A DNA stretch of 64,000 nt from Pseudomonadota bacterium (GTDB lineage Bacteria; Tectomicrobia; Entotheonellia; Entotheonellales; Entotheonellaceae), in the NCBI GenBank assembly GCA_005777235.1, contig SXND01000155.1, positions 1 through 64,000 of the forward strand, given 5' to 3'. Numbering within the stretch: position 1 is the stretch's first letter; the number at the start of each line of letters is the position of its first letter. The notes under the pieces were generated by a model that saw only the letters and a list, made by a program, of their open reading frames with translations, ran no database searches and had not been told where the DNA came from. Below are positions 25,284 through 34,536 of this stretch, in pieces. The translations under genes were made by a program, and so were the position numbers.

Positions 25284-25901
25284 ATGGGTCTCGTGCCAAT
25301 GGTCGTTGAGCAAACGAATCGCGGCGAGCGAGCATACGATATTTATTCGCGACTGCTGAAAGATCGTATTGTCTTCTTGGGCACGCCAATTAACGACATG
25401 ATCGCCAACTTAATTATTGCCCAGTTTCTCTTCCTCGAAGCTGAGGATCCTGACCAAGACATCTCCTTTTATATTAATAGCCCGGGGGGATCAGTCACCT
25501 CGGGCATGGCTATCTATGACACGATGCAATATATACGCCCGGATGTCTCCACCATTTGTGTGGGCATGGCGGCCAGCTTTGGAGCCTTGCTGTTGACGGC
25601 GGGAGCCGCCGGGAAGCGTTTTGCGCTCCCTAATTCGACGATTATGATTCACCAGCCGCTTGGTGGTGTGCAGGGGCAAGCGACCGATATTGAGATCCAT
25701 GCCCGTGAAATTTTGCGGCTCAAAGATGTCTTGAACGATATTCTTGTGCGTCATACGGGGCAACCGAAAACAAAAATTGCCGACGATACGGAGCGCGATC
25801 GCTTTATGACGTCTGAAGAGGCCAAGGTCTACGGCTTGATCGACGAGGTTATCGTCTCACGCACTGGCAAACGGAATGCCCCGAGCACGCCCACAGAGTG
25901 A
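25284..25901 (+). CDS. clpP: ATP-dependent Clp protease, proteolytic subunit
   Basis: 205 residues, full length. The catalytic triad is Ser98 (GMAASFGA), His123 (MIHQPLGG) and Asp172. The Met usually after the active Ser is Phe here (ASFGA), a mild variation next to the nucleophile. [20 protein letters not shown] is the family segment lining the chamber. It forms a double heptamer that degrades unfolded substrates delivered by ClpX. The ATG at 25284 follows GGGAGGAGGACGGGT, a strong ribosome site. It lies between tig and clpX in the classic order. Confidence 0.96.
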   Translation: MGLVPMVVEQTNRGERAYDIYSRLLKDRIVFLGTPINDMIANLIIAQFLFLEAEDPDQDISFYINSPGGSVTSGMAIYDTMQYIRPDVSTICVGMAASFGALLLTAGAAGKRFALPNSTIMIHQPLGGVQGQATDIEIHAREILRLKDVLNDILVRHTGQPKTKIADDTERDRFMTSEEAKVYGLIDEVIVSRTGKRNAPSTPTE

Positions 25902-25967
25902 GCGTGGATCCTGTCGGAGAACCGAGGCACATAGCGCGAGCTTGGACAAGAGCGGGAGGGAGCATGC

Positions 25968-27206
25968 ATGCCGCGGAAAGACGTACAAGGAGAGAAACGG
26001 CGTTGTTCGTTTTGTGGTAAGTCTCAAGCCGAGGTCAAGAGGCTCATTGCAGGACCAGCGGCATACATCTGTGATGAATGTATCGATCTCTGTAACGATA
26101 TTATCGTGGAAGAGGGCGTCGCCGAACAAAGTAAGGGGCGAGCCCAATTGCTCACACCCAAAGAAATCAATCAAAAACTTGATGAGTATATCATCGGTCA
26201 GACGAAGGCCAAGAAGATTTTGTCCGTCGCTGTCTACAATCATTACAAACGCATTGAGGCCAATGCCCAACGCAGTGACGTAGAATTACAGAAAAGCAAT
26301 GTTCTCATCATGGGCCCTACAGGGTCGGGTAAGACATTGTTGGCGCAAACCTTAGCGCGGATCCTGGATGTGCCTTGGACCATTGCCGACGCGACAACAC
26401 TCACTGAGGCGGGCTACGTCGGTGAAGACGTCGAACACATCATTCTCCGGCTGTTGCAAGCGGCGGATTATGACGTGGCACGTGCTGAAAAAGGTATTAT
26501 CTACCTCGATGAAATCGATAAAATTAGCCGTAAATCGGAAAACCCCTCCATCACACGCGATGTCTCCGGTGAAGGGGTCCAACAAGCGCTCTTAAAAATC
26601 ATCGAGGGCACGGTGGCAAGTGTTCCCCCCCAGGGTGGACGCAAACATCCCCATCAAGAATACCTGCAGGTTGATACCACGAACATTCTCTTCCTCTGCG
26701 GTGGTGCCTTTCATGGGATTGAAAAGATCATCGAGCGTCGCATAAGCAAACGTACCATGGGATTCGAGGCACAGCTCTATACGAAGGAGGAAAAACCGCT
26801 CGGCCAGTTGTTTGCGCAAGTGCAGTCTGAGGATCTCCTAAAATTCGGCTTAATCCCAGAGTTTATTGGTCGTTTGCCCATCATCGCGACTCTCGATGAA
26901 CTGACAGAAGACGATTTCGTGCGGATCTTAACCACACCGAAAAATTCTTTAGTACGTCAGTATCAGAAATATTTTGATTTTGAACAAGTTAAGCTCAAGT
27001 TTACGGATGAAGCCCTGCGTGCTATTGCGAAAGAAGCGTTGCGTCGTAATACTGGAGCCCGTGGTCTCCGTTCCATCATGGAAGAGGTCATGCTTGAGAC
27101 AATGTACGAATTGCCCTCACGGGATGATGTGCAGGAATGTATGGTGACGGCGGAAGCTGTGGCGCGCCGGCAACAACCGGATTTGCTTTATAAACAGGCA
27201 AGTTAA
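25968..27206 (+). CDS. clpX: ATP-dependent Clp protease, ATP-binding subunit ClpX
   Basis: 412 residues. The N-terminal zinc-binding domain has Cys13, Cys16, Cys35 and Cys38. Walker A is [16 protein letters not shown], Walker B is [10 protein letters not shown], and the pore loop region is [13 protein letters not shown]. The IGF-type loop region that docks ClpP follows. Sensor 2 is in [17 protein letters not shown]. It unfolds tagged proteins and feeds them to ClpP. The ATG at 25968 has GGGAGGG upstream. A lon gene, frequent next in this order, is absent; the next gene is tRNA-Val with its own promoter. Confidence 0.96.
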   Translation: MPRKDVQGEKRRCSFCGKSQAEVKRLIAGPAAYICDECIDLCNDIIVEEGVAEQSKGRAQLLTPKEINQKLDEYIIGQTKAKKILSVAVYNHYKRIEANAQRSDVELQKSNVLIMGPTGSGKTLLAQTLARILDVPWTIADATTLTEAGYVGEDVEHIILRLLQAADYDVARAEKGIIYLDEIDKISRKSENPSITRDVSGEGVQQALLKIIEGTVASVPPQGGRKHPHQEYLQVDTTNILFLCGGAFHGIEKIIERRISKRTMGFEAQLYTKEEKPLGQLFAQVQSEDLLKFGLIPEFIGRLPIIATLDELTEDDFVRILTTPKNSLVRQYQKYFDFEQVKLKFTDEALRAIAKEALRRNTGARGLRSIMEEVMLETMYELPSRDDVQECMVTAEAVARRQQPDLLYKQAS

Positions 27207-27233
27207 GGGACGAGAAGCCGCGGTATTTTTTGC

Positions 27234-27262
27234 TTGACAAGTATTCTGGTGGACGTTAATCT
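27234..27262 (+). promoter_or_regulatory. Promoter for tRNA-Val and the infC unit
   Basis: A perfect TTGACA at 27234-27239, then a weak -10 box (GTTAAT at 27255-27260 or TAATCT at 27257-27262). Transcription would begin a few bases before tRNA-Val and probably continue into infC-rpmI-rplT. Confidence 0.55.
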
Positions 27263-27282
27263 CAGCCAAGATTCCCTTGTAT

Positions 27283-27354
27283 AGGCACGTAGCTCAGGGG
27301 GAGAGCGCTTGCTTGACACGCAAGAGGTCGGCGGTTCAAAACCGCCCGTGCCTA
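27283..27354 (+). tRNA. tRNA-Val (GAC)
   Basis: 72 bases. The acceptor AGGCACG pairs perfectly with CGTGCCT, with discriminator A. The D arm is GCTC/GAGC, the anticodon stem CTTGC/GCAAG carries loop TTGACAC (anticodon GAC), and the T arm is GGCGG/CCGCC with loop TTCAAAA. No CCA is encoded. Confidence 0.94.
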
Positions 27355-27400
27355 CTTCTAGTTCAATGTCCCTCACGGGCCCAGTAGGAGGTGAAAGCTT

Positions 27401-27913
27401 ATTGCTAAGCAACAACGTGTTAATGAATTGATTCGTGTGCGTGACGTACGTGTTGTGGGTCATGATGGTGCACAACTTGGCATCATGTTGACCGCAGAGG
27501 CTCTGCAACTTGCTGAAGAGCAGGGTCTTGATCTGGTCGAGGTGGCACCCAACGAAAAGCCGCCGGTATGCCGGGTCATGGATTATGGGAAGTATAAGTA
27601 TCAGCAAAGCAAACGTCTTCAGCAAGCCAAGAAAAAACAAAAAGTTATCTCAGTTAAAGAGATTAAGTTACGGCCAAAAACCGAGGAACATGACTATCAG
27701 TTTAAGAGTGAACATGTACGCCGTTTCTTAGAGGATGGGCACAAGGCGAAAGTGACCGTCGTATTTCGCGGACGAGAAATGGCCCATACAGAGATTGGCC
27801 GGCGGATGTTAGATCGTATTGTCGAAGACATGGAAGACATCAGTACGGTTGAACAGACCCCACGTCAGGAAGGCCGTAATATGTCACTCGTCTTAAGTCC
27901 ACGCTCAGCATGA
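27401..27913 (+). CDS. infC: Translation initiation factor IF-3, predicted AUU start
   Basis: 170 residues. IF-3 binds the 30S subunit and checks the start codon. The N domain is AKQQRVNELIRVRDVRVVG followed by LDLVEVAPNEKPPVCRVMDY; the linker is Lys-rich; the C domain holds KEIKLRPKTEEHDYQFK and GDGHKAKV-like segments. No ATG or GTG fits the expected N terminus. The frame starts instead at ATT 27401, spaced correctly from TAGGAGGTGA. Starting at the GTG at 27428 would remove the conserved RVNE-I motif region. An AUU start is the known basis of infC autoregulation, since IF-3 rejects its own non-standard start codon. Confidence 0.93.
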   Translation: MAKQQRVNELIRVRDVRVVGHDGAQLGIMLTAEALQLAEEQGLDLVEVAPNEKPPVCRVMDYGKYKYQQSKRLQQAKKKQKVISVKEIKLRPKTEEHDYQFKSEHVRRFLEDGHKAKVTVVFRGREMAHTEIGRRMLDRIVEDMEDISTVEQTPRQEGRNMSLVLSPRSA

Positions 27914-27987
27914 GTTTGTGCCGATGGTGTTCAGGCTGATATTTTCACCTGTGTATTATAGATTTTCTTGTCATGGTAGGGCGCCTC

Positions 27988-28182
27988 ATGCCAAAGATGA
28001 AGAGTAATCGAAGTGCCGCAAAGCGGTTTCGGCTGACTGCGACAGGGAAAGTACGGCGTAATCGGGCTTTTGTGCGCCATATTCTCACGAAAAAAACGCG
28101 TAAAAGAAAGCGGAATCTCCGCCATTCCGTCATCGTTTCTGCGGCGGATGCGCCACGTATTAAGAAGCTTCTACTCGCCTAA
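27988..28182 (+). CDS. rpmI: 50S ribosomal protein L35
   Basis: 64 residues and very basic, starting [14 protein letters not shown], with [10 protein letters not shown] and [15 protein letters not shown] typical of the family. The ATG at 27988 follows GGTAGGG; the upstream in-frame GTG/ATG at 27973 would add five atypical residues. It lies in the universal infC-rpmI-rplT order and is likely subject to L20-mediated feedback, though I did not identify the RNA structure. Confidence 0.95.
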   Translation: MPKMKSNRSAAKRFRLTATGKVRRNRAFVRHILTKKTRKRKRNLRHSVIVSAADAPRIKKLLLA

Positions 28183-28227
28183 ATGGTCTTCTGAAGAGAG
28201 ACATTGTTCGTGTGAAGGGGATGGATT

Positions 28228-28605
28228 ATGCCACGAGCGGTAAGTGGCCCAGTGACCACTCGGCGCCATAAGCGCCTGCTGGACCATGCAAAAGGGAATC
28301 GCGGGGCGCGTGGAAAGCTGTTCAGAAGAGCCCGAGAAACAGTCGAGCGCGGTTGGAAGTTTGCCTATCGCGATCGGAAAACTCGGCAGCGTAATTTTCG
28401 TCAATTATGGATTGTCCGCATTAATGCCGCAGCACGTCTCCACGGCCTTTCTTACAGTAAATTTATGGCAGGTCTCAAAGAAGCCAACGTTGGTCTTGAC
28501 CGCAAAGCTCTCGCAAATGTTGCGATGCATGATCCGGAAGCGTTTGCGCAAGTGGTTGCCCTCGTGAAAAGGCATGTACTACAATCAGCGCCACAAGTCG
28601 TATAA
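28228..28605 (+). CDS. rplT: 50S ribosomal protein L20
   Basis: 125 residues, slightly longer than usual because of a short C-terminal tail. Recognisable segments are [40 protein letters not shown], and [21 protein letters not shown]20 is an early 23S rRNA-binding assembly protein and represses its own operon in well-studied bacteria. The ATG at 28228 has AAGGGGATGG upstream. It follows rpmI by 45 bases and is followed by a terminator-like hairpin. Confidence 0.95.
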   Translation: MPRAVSGPVTTRRHKRLLDHAKGNRGARGKLFRRARETVERGWKFAYRDRKTRQRNFRQLWIVRINAAARLHGLSYSKFMAGLKEANVGLDRKALANVAMHDPEAFAQVVALVKRHVLQSAPQVV

Positions 28606-28680
28606 CCTAGACTCTCGCTTGTTCATCGGGGAGCATGTGGGAGTTGCCTATGACTTCCAGATACTTTCTCTCTCGCATAT

Positions 28681-28719
28681 ACCCTCCCGACAAGGCGATA
28701 GTGTCTGGAGGGTGTTTAT
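28681..28719 (+). terminator. Terminator-like hairpin after rplT
   Basis: The arm ACCCTCC (28681-28687) pairs with GGAGGGT (28707-28713), with a smaller GACA/TGTC pairing inside, followed by GTTTATT. The T run is short, so termination may be partial. Confidence 0.5.
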
Positions 28720-28780
28720 TCATCAGACTGTCTTCCCTCATTCCGGTGAAGCCAAAGGGGCTCAACCCTGAGGTTGCCTC

Positions 28781-29086
28781 ATGGATACGACACGACTTGA
28801 GGCCCTGGAGAACCAGATTGTACAACTGATCCAAGCCTATACACAGGTCAAAGAAGAAAATACGCGTCTCGTGCAACATCTCGCACAAGGCCAACAGACG
28901 CTGTATCGTTCACCACCCCTCTCTGAATGTCCACCATCTATGCTGGAAGAGCTTGCCGCCCTACGTACAATGATGCAAACATTGCAACATGAACGAGAGA
29001 TCGTCCGTGCGCGGCTTGCCGAGATGCTCGTGACTGTTGAACGTTTGGAAGGGCTCTTGTATGCTCCGAGCCATTCCCCTGGCTAA
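28781..29086 (+). CDS. Small coiled-coil protein upstream of zapA (ZapB-like position)
   Basis: 101 residues. Two helical stretches with heptad-like Leu spacing (LEALENQIVQLIQAYTQVKE and LEELAALRTMMQTLQHERE) flank a proline-containing linker. No signal or membrane segment. The ATG at 28781 follows GAGGTTGCC. It ends 18 bases before zapA. Small coiled-coil genes in this position are often annotated as cell-division ZapB-like proteins; the sequence supports only the coiled coil and the context. Confidence 0.7.
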   Translation: MDTTRLEALENQIVQLIQAYTQVKEENTRLVQHLAQGQQTLYRSPPLSECPPSMLEELAALRTMMQTLQHEREIVRARLAEMLVTVERLEGLLYAPSHSPG

Positions 29087-29104
29087 AGGACTGCGAGAAA
29101 GGTT

Positions 29105-29395
29105 ATGGCAGAAGATATCGAGGTCGAAATTTTTGGGCAAGTGTTCCATGTTGCTGCCGGGGATGCGACAGCAGCGTATGTCCAGCGTCTCGCCGGTTAC
29201 GTTGATGAAAAGATGCGCACTATCGTCTCTACCACCAAGGCTATGCCACTGCATCGGATGGCAGTGTTGACCGCCTTAAACATCGCCGATGATCTCTTCA
29301 AACTCCGTGATTCCTACGAACAATCGACCCGCCTAGTGGATACGAAGACTGACCAACTCATCTCCCTCGTGCGTGAGCAACTGGCCCAGGACTAG
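29105..29395 (+). CDS. zapA: Cell division protein ZapA
   Basis: 96 residues. The N-terminal beta segment is EVEIFGQVFHVAAGD, followed by YVQRLAGYVDEKMRTIVSTT and the long C-terminal helix MAVLTALNIADDLFKLRDSY. ZapA binds and cross-links FtsZ filaments at the division site. The ATG at 29105 has AGAAAGG upstream. It is paired with the coiled-coil gene and follows infC-rpmI-rplT as in many proteobacteria. The 217 bases after it hold no feature I could confirm, although 6S RNA often follows zapA. Confidence 0.9.
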   Translation: MAEDIEVEIFGQVFHVAAGDATAAYVQRLAGYVDEKMRTIVSTTKAMPLHRMAVLTALNIADDLFKLRDSYEQSTRLVDTKTDQLISLVREQLAQD

Positions 29396-29612
29396 CACGT
29401 ATTCTGTCTGATGTGCCACCATAGGGCCCTGATGCAAGGATGTAAAGCACGGCATACTCCAGTAATATCAGTCATATCAGTAATCTATAATGGATCTTGC
29501 CAAGTCCACGTGCGCAGCAGATGAGCGTGTGGCACGCCATGGTACATGATGAGCAGACGGTATGCCGGCGGGCGACTCGCCGTGGGTCGCGTCCGCTCGC
29601 TCAGCGCGCGGC

Positions 29613-30488
29613 CTACAGTTGACCCCGTAGGCGCTGCGTTAAACGATCCGCCAACAACGCCCCCTGGCGTGGCGGGCTGAGGGCGCGGATGCCTTGCTGC
29701 GTTTCCGCAATACGGCTCGAAAAGTTGGGATGGGTCTTAAAAAAGGCCTGATCATCGCCTTTCAGCGTGCGTAAGCGCTGTAAAAACCCCACATACGCCT
29801 GCGGGTCATAGCCGACGCGGGCCGCAAAAGCCACCCCCAGGCGATCCGCCTCCAGTTCCTTCCCCTGATCGAGGCCTTCATCCAGCAGCTTCTTGGCCAC
29901 AGCATCAATCAAACTCTTAAACACCACCGGATTGTGCCCGGCAGCCGAGAGGCCCGCTTCGGAGATGCCGGCGAGCTGCTTGCTGCGTTGCAACACCGCC
30001 AACACGTGTTTCTCGCTGATGTGCGTAATCTCATGGCCCAGCACTGCCGCCAGTTCCGCCTCATTGCGGATCTGCTTGAGCAGGCCCTTGGTGATAAACA
30101 CATACCCCGCCGGGGCGGCAAAGGCATTGATCGAGTCGTGATTGAGCACCGCAAAATGATAGGCGATAGTGGGGCGATCCGCGGTCAAGGCCACGGCCCG
30201 GCCCACGAGGTTGATATACCGGGTGAGTTGCGGCTTGTCATAGACGCCGTTGTAGCGCGCCAGAACCTGCAGCGCCAGGGCTTCACCGATGACTTTTTCT
30301 TCGTCGTAGCTGATGGGCAGCAAGCCACTCATCACGGTCCCGGCCCCGCGTACCACGCCCGCGGCACGCTCCCCGCCGGCCTGGTAGGCCACATCTTCCG
30401 CCATGCCTTGGAGGGCGGCACACCCCACGAGGGCGCTGAGACCCAGCGCCGCGAGGAGGCCCAACGGCCGCGACCATTTACCTGGCAT
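29613..30488 (-). CDS. M48-family zinc metalloprotease, lipoprotein
   Basis: 291 residues. A lipoprotein signal ends in LSALVGC, placing the lipidated Cys at residue 23. The zinc motif is VLGHEITHISEKH, with the third ligand probably the Glu in ELEADRLGVAFAA. The gluzincin core matches the M48B branch (BepA/YcaL/LoiP-like), which degrades misassembled outer-membrane proteins in the periplasm. The ATG at 30488 overlaps the end of the SH3-protein gene by 11 bases, so it is translationally coupled. No TPR region like that of BepA follows; the C terminus is short. It is the last gene of the cyclase-SH3-protease unit. Confidence 0.88.
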   Translation of the reverse strand: MPGKWSRPLGLLAALGLSALVGCAALQGMAEDVAYQAGGERAAGVVRGAGTVMSGLLPISYDEEKVIGEALALQVLARYNGVYDKPQLTRYINLVGRAVALTADRPTIAYHFAVLNHDSINAFAAPAGYVFITKGLLKQIRNEAELAAVLGHEITHISEKHVLAVLQRSKQLAGISEAGLSAAGHNPVVFKSLIDAVAKKLLDEGLDQGKELEADRLGVAFAARVGYDPQAYVGFLQRLRTLKGDDQAFFKTHPNFSSRIAETQQGIRALSPPRQGALLADRLTQRLRGQL

Positions 30489-30990
30489 ATTCCCCCAGCC
30501 TCCCCTCTTGCAGAAACGCTTCCACCTCCCGGTCACTGAGCGTATAGGCTGTCATGCGGTCCACTGCGGCTCGGTAGCGCTGTGGAATCCCAGCACGCCG
30601 GGCATACTCGTCGGACACTTTATCGAGCCCACGCGCACCCGTCGAGGCCGTCACCGGCGTTGCCTCGCCCTGGCGCATGGATTGGCCGAGTTTCGCCAGC
30701 GTGCCGTCCCCGCCGGACGGGCGGCTGGGGCTGGTCTTGTTGGCAAAAATCCACCCGGTGACGCCCGCCGTAGTGCGCACTTGGTACCAATCGTCCTCCT
30801 GGCGTAATTTCTCCAGAGCCTCGCGAAACTGCACGGTGGCCACGACCGGGCTTAACGACGTTTTCCCGGAGCGCAACTGTGCGCTCTTGGCCTGTACATA
30901 AACCGTTTCAGCATACCCGACACTGACCAGCCAGCCGAGACTGGCCAACCAGACGAGCACGGCGAGCCGACCATAGCGCCTGACGTGCAT
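30478..30990 (-). CDS. Periplasmic SH3b-domain protein
   Basis: 170 residues. An uncleaved or cleavable N-terminal signal (GRLAVLVWLASLGWLVSVGY) ends near AET. A bacterial SH3 domain follows at about residues 27-85 (VYVQAKSAQLRSGKTSLSPV and WYQVRTTAGVTGWIFANK). The C-terminal half is helical and unrecognised (YARRAGIPQRYRAAVDRMTA). SH3b domains bind peptidoglycan or proteins in the envelope. The ATG at 30990 has AGGAGGG upstream. It sits 16 bases after the cyclase stop, in one unit with the cyclase and the M48 protease. Confidence 0.85.
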   Translation of the reverse strand: MHVRRYGRLAVLVWLASLGWLVSVGYAETVYVQAKSAQLRSGKTSLSPVVATVQFREALEKLRQEDDWYQVRTTAGVTGWIFANKTSPSRPSGGDGTLAKLGQSMRQGEATPVTASTGARGLDKVSDEYARRAGIPQRYRAAVDRMTAYTLSDREVEAFLQEGRLGEYAR

Positions 30991-31006
30991 ACGACCCTCC
31001 TGGCGA

Positions 31007-33133
31007 TTATTTGGACGTGAGCACATAAACCCCGTCCCAATCTGCGGGTGGGGGAGCCACCTGATATTCGGCGGCGCGGCGGGCATACTCTAACGCTGGA
31101 CCATCGTGCGGATCCCACTGTAAAGCCTCGGTAAAGCAGCGCTCCGCCGTGGCAAAGGCGCACTGTTTATAGGCCGCTAAACCTGCCTCAAAGGCTTTCA
31201 CTACCTGCTGTTTCTGGGCGGAAAGTTCACCCTTGCGACCGAGCAATTCATAGACCACCACGGGTTCATACTTGCCCTTCACCCGGATATGATCCACTTC
31301 GCGGGCCTCGATGGCATCCTGCGCCAGTTCATAGGTACGCGGCCCAAGGAGGATGCGCGTGTCATATTCCTTATTCGCCCCCTCCAGACGCGCAGCGAGA
31401 TTGACGCTATCGCCCATTACGGTGTACTCCAGGCGCTTTTCGGAGCCCATATTCCCGAGGACCAACTGGCCGGAGTTGATGCCAATACGCGTCGTCATGG
31501 CTGGGAAGCCTTGCGCCCGCCAGGATTCAGCCTGAGCCGCGAGCATGATCTGGCAGTCGAGCGCGGCATAACAGGCCAGCACGGCATGGTTGGGCTCGTG
31601 GTTCGGCGCACCGAACAGGGCCATAATGCCGTCCCCGAGGTATTTGTTGACGTTGCCGCGGTGCTGCATCAAATTCTCGGTCATGGCGGAGAGGTAGGTA
31701 TTTAATAAGACGACCAGGGCCTCTGGCGTCAAACCCTCAGAAATGGTCGTAAAACCAGCCACATCGGAAAAGAACACGCTGATTTCCCGCCGTTCGCCGC
31801 CGAGCTTGATGCCGTCGGGATGGCGCATGATCGCATCGACCACATCGGCGGACATATATTTGTCGAACGCCACACGCAGTTGCCGGCGTCGTTTGCCTTC
31901 GGTGAGATATTGCCCTGTGGCGGTGAGCGCATAGGTCAGGCCTAGCGCCGCGCCGGGCAGGGCCAGTTGCAGCCACAGGCCGTGCGCCTGGAAAGCATAC
32001 ACCGTGAGGGCGTAATAGCCTGCGGCCAGTGCGCCGATCAGACTTACGCCCAGGGCGTGCGGCTGCACCAGCATCAGGCTCCAGGAGGTGCCGAGGCACA
32101 GGACCACCAGCGTCAGCAGCGTCATCCAGAGCGGGGCCGGACGCAGAAAGTCGCCGTGCAGGAGATTGTCGAGCACGGTCATGTGCGTCAGCACCCCCGG
32201 CGTAAACGGCGACAGTGGGGTGACCCGCAGATCGTACGTGCCCGCTGCAGTGGCGCCAATAAAGACAATTTTATCGTGGAACGTGGCCGGCGGTAGCAGC
32301 GGGGTGCGGCCCTCTTGGCGTTCCAGAAACGATTGCAGCACCGCGCCAGCGGCATAGGAGCGGTAGGTGTCTTCGAGCCGGCCATGCCAGTTGATCACCA
32401 TCGTCCCCTGCGCGGTCAGTGGCACGGTGCGGTTGCCAAACTGCAAGACCCCAAGCTGCGGAGCCAGCCGCTCAGCACCGAGCATCGCACGCGCCACCGC
32501 CGCGGCGAGCTGGGGCTCGGTGCGCTGCTGCACCTGGGCCAGGAGGGGGAGATGACGCAGGGTGCCATCGCTATCCGGGAACAGATCGACGAAGCCCAGC
32601 CCCTGCGCCACCGCGGCCAGGCCTGGCATGGGCAGGGTCGCGGCGTGTGCCTGGGGCATGGGCACCGGCAGCATCGCGTTGCCTGGCGCATCCGGCGCCG
32701 GACTGGCGGCGGTGGACTCCAGCATGAAGGGCAGAAAGACGTTGCCAGCCGAGCGCAGCGCCGCGATGAAGGTCTGGTCAAATTCTTCGTTCTCGGTATC
32801 TGGCTCGGGAAACAAGATATCGAACACGATGGCTTTGGCTCCGGCTTCTTGGAGATACTGCACCATATAGCCATGCCGATCCCGTGGCCACGGCCAGCGG
32901 CCAAACACGCGCAAGCTTTCTTCGTCAACGGCCACGAGGACAATCTCAGGGCTGGCCTGACCTGGGTTGGCATAATGCAGAAACCGATGATCAAGCGTCG
33001 TATGCTCCAGCCGTGCGAGGAGTCCAAACCAGCCGACAGCCAGGGCCGCGAGGCACACGACACCCCCGAGCAGCGTGGCCAGGAGGAATTTTTTCAGTGC
33101 TGGAGACCAGGTGGTAACGGCCTGAAGGTGCAT
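31007..33133 (-). CDS. CHASE2-domain adenylate/guanylate cyclase
   Basis: 708 residues. One N-terminal membrane segment (FLLATLLGGVVCLAALAVGW), then an extracytoplasmic CHASE2 sensor of about 300 residues (VLVAVDEESLRVFGRWPWPR and HDKIVFIGATAAGTYDLRVT), then three membrane helices around residues 330-420, then a class III cyclase domain. Metal-binding Asp residues are in VFFSDVAGFTTIS and YLGDGIMALFG, and the purine/ribose segment is MGDSVNLAARLEGANK. A short TPR-like tail follows (AEYQ region). It makes cAMP or cGMP in response to an unknown periplasmic signal. The ATG at 33133 was chosen over upstream frames because it places the first helix correctly. Confidence 0.9.
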   Translation of the reverse strand: MHLQAVTTWSPALKKFLLATLLGGVVCLAALAVGWFGLLARLEHTTLDHRFLHYANPGQASPEIVLVAVDEESLRVFGRWPWPRDRHGYMVQYLQEAGAKAIVFDILFPEPDTENEEFDQTFIAALRSAGNVFLPFMLESTAASPAPDAPGNAMLPVPMPQAHAATLPMPGLAAVAQGLGFVDLFPDSDGTLRHLPLLAQVQQRTEPQLAAAVARAMLGAERLAPQLGVLQFGNRTVPLTAQGTMVINWHGRLEDTYRSYAAGAVLQSFLERQEGRTPLLPPATFHDKIVFIGATAAGTYDLRVTPLSPFTPGVLTHMTVLDNLLHGDFLRPAPLWMTLLTLVVLCLGTSWSLMLVQPHALGVSLIGALAAGYYALTVYAFQAHGLWLQLALPGAALGLTYALTATGQYLTEGKRRRQLRVAFDKYMSADVVDAIMRHPDGIKLGGERREISVFFSDVAGFTTISEGLTPEALVVLLNTYLSAMTENLMQHRGNVNKYLGDGIMALFGAPNHEPNHAVLACYAALDCQIMLAAQAESWRAQGFPAMTTRIGINSGQLVLGNMGSEKRLEYTVMGDSVNLAARLEGANKEYDTRILLGPRTYELAQDAIEAREVDHIRVKGKYEPVVVYELLGRKGELSAQKQQVVKAFEAGLAAYKQCAFATAERCFTEALQWDPHDGPALEYARRAAEYQVAPPPADWDGVYVLTSK

Positions 33134-33553
33134 CACTCGGACGCCTTTGCTGCAAGTGCGCTGGCAGCGTAATTTGACACTGCTGATCCTATTGCCTGAA
33201 CGCCAAGTGGGCGACTGAGTATAGGCCATGCCTCCGGTATATTCCAGCGGCTGGACCGTATCCGCACGGCTCAGTGAGCTGCCGAGCGCCGTCACCACTT
33301 CCCTCGTAAGCTCCTTGGCAAATCCTGCGCATTTCCTCATGGTTTCCCCAAGTATTGTCTAGAGGTAGAGTTCTATAGTCTTGCCATGCATGGTGTGTTG
33401 GTGGCAACACGAAAAGAGGAGCGAATGCGTGGTGTGCCTCCTGATGAGCCCTCGCGGGCAATGTCTGGGCACAACATGTCCAATTTATAACACGACAGAC
33501 CAGAGCTTTTCTGGAGTTCTGCAACGCTCACCCTCACTTATTGGAGAATAGTC
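33134..33553. other. Divergent intergenic region, cyclase unit and TauE gene
   Basis: 420 bases between the divergent starts at 33133 and 33554. It must hold promoters for both directions, but I see no clear consensus pair; a TATAAC-like box near 33486 is the best candidate for the + strand. Upstream in-frame extensions of the cyclase cover part of the region but lack family residues. Confidence 0.4.
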
Positions 33554-34507
33554 GTGAATAGTTCTGTACTCGATTTGCCTTATGCTCCTGCGCTCAGAGA
33601 AGAGGTGAAGGAGACCGCTGCCCCGTGGAGCACACCACAGATACTCTCTGCAGCAGTAGGTTTTACATGGTTTGTACTTATAGGTCTTGGTGTGTTGTTG
33701 ATAGGACGTCTGTTCCTTATGCAGCCCTGGGCGGAAGGCTTCGCAGTGTTAGGGACGACCCTGGCCAGTACGATGTTTTGGAGTGCCGTGCTGGTGGAGG
33801 TCCTGGCGCAGTCGGTCGATGGTGCCCTGGGGATGGCGTACGGAGTCACCGCCACAACGTTCCTGCTGGGGGCTGGGATCCATCCGGTCATGGCAAGTGC
33901 CGGGGTGCATATTGCCAAGATCTTTACCGGCGGTGTTTCGGGCCTGGCGCACGTACGTTATGGGAACGTGGACAAGGCCTTATTCATGCGTTTGCTGGTG
34001 CCGGGCATGTTGGGGGGCGTGGTGGGGACCGTGGTGGTGACGCGCTTCGATGGTCGCATCCTCACCCCGTTCATTTCCGGTTACTTAGTCCTCATGGGGT
34101 TGCATATCCTCAGGAAAGCGGGGGGTTACCAGCAGTTGCGTGTGCAGCCTTCCACACATGTAGCACGGCTCGGCTTGTGTGGTGGTTTCGTGGATGCTGT
34201 CGGTGGAGGGGGTTGGGGACCGGTGGTGACCACGACGCTCCTGGGGTCGGGCAATAATCCACGCCTGACGGTCGGCTCGGTCAATTTCGCTGAGTTTTTT
34301 GTGGCGCTGGCGAGCGCGGCCTCCTTCTCCATGCTGGTGGAGACAAATATCTGGCCCATCGTTGGCAGTCTGGTGTGCGGCGGGTTGGTGGCCTCGCCCT
34401 TCGCCGCCATGATGTGCAAGCATCTCCACCCGCGGGTGCTTATGCTACTGGTGGGAGGGTTGATCACCCTGCTGAGTCTCTATAATCTGTACCGCGCTTT
34501 GGCCTAG
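33554..34507 (+). CDS. TauE/SafE-family membrane transporter
   Basis: 317 residues with about eight membrane segments in two related halves. Family motifs are SVDGALGMAYGVTATTFLL in the first half and GGFVDAVGGGGWGPVVTTTL in the second, which are inverted-repeat counterparts. TauE/SafE proteins export sulfite, sulfoacetate or other small organosulfur anions across the inner membrane; the substrate here is unknown. The start is the GTG at 33554 with GGAGAA eight bases upstream. Only a palindromic repeat separates its end from the convergent molybdoenzyme gene. The 50-residue N-terminal extension is mostly one extra helix. Confidence 0.88.
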   Translation: MNSSVLDLPYAPALREEVKETAAPWSTPQILSAAVGFTWFVLIGLGVLLIGRLFLMQPWAEGFAVLGTTLASTMFWSAVLVEVLAQSVDGALGMAYGVTATTFLLGAGIHPVMASAGVHIAKIFTGGVSGLAHVRYGNVDKALFMRLLVPGMLGGVVGTVVVTRFDGRILTPFISGYLVLMGLHILRKAGGYQQLRVQPSTHVARLGLCGGFVDAVGGGGWGPVVTTTLLGSGNNPRLTVGSVNFAEFFVALASAASFSMLVETNIWPIVGSLVCGGLVASPFAAMMCKHLHPRVLMLLVGGLITLLSLYNLYRALA

Positions 34508-34536
34508 TGCATCTCCAAAGAAGTGCTTAGGCCATC

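Noticed and set aside
29396-29612. A 6S RNA gene after zapA
   Set aside because: This is its usual place, but I could not build the long hairpin with a central bubble from the sequence.
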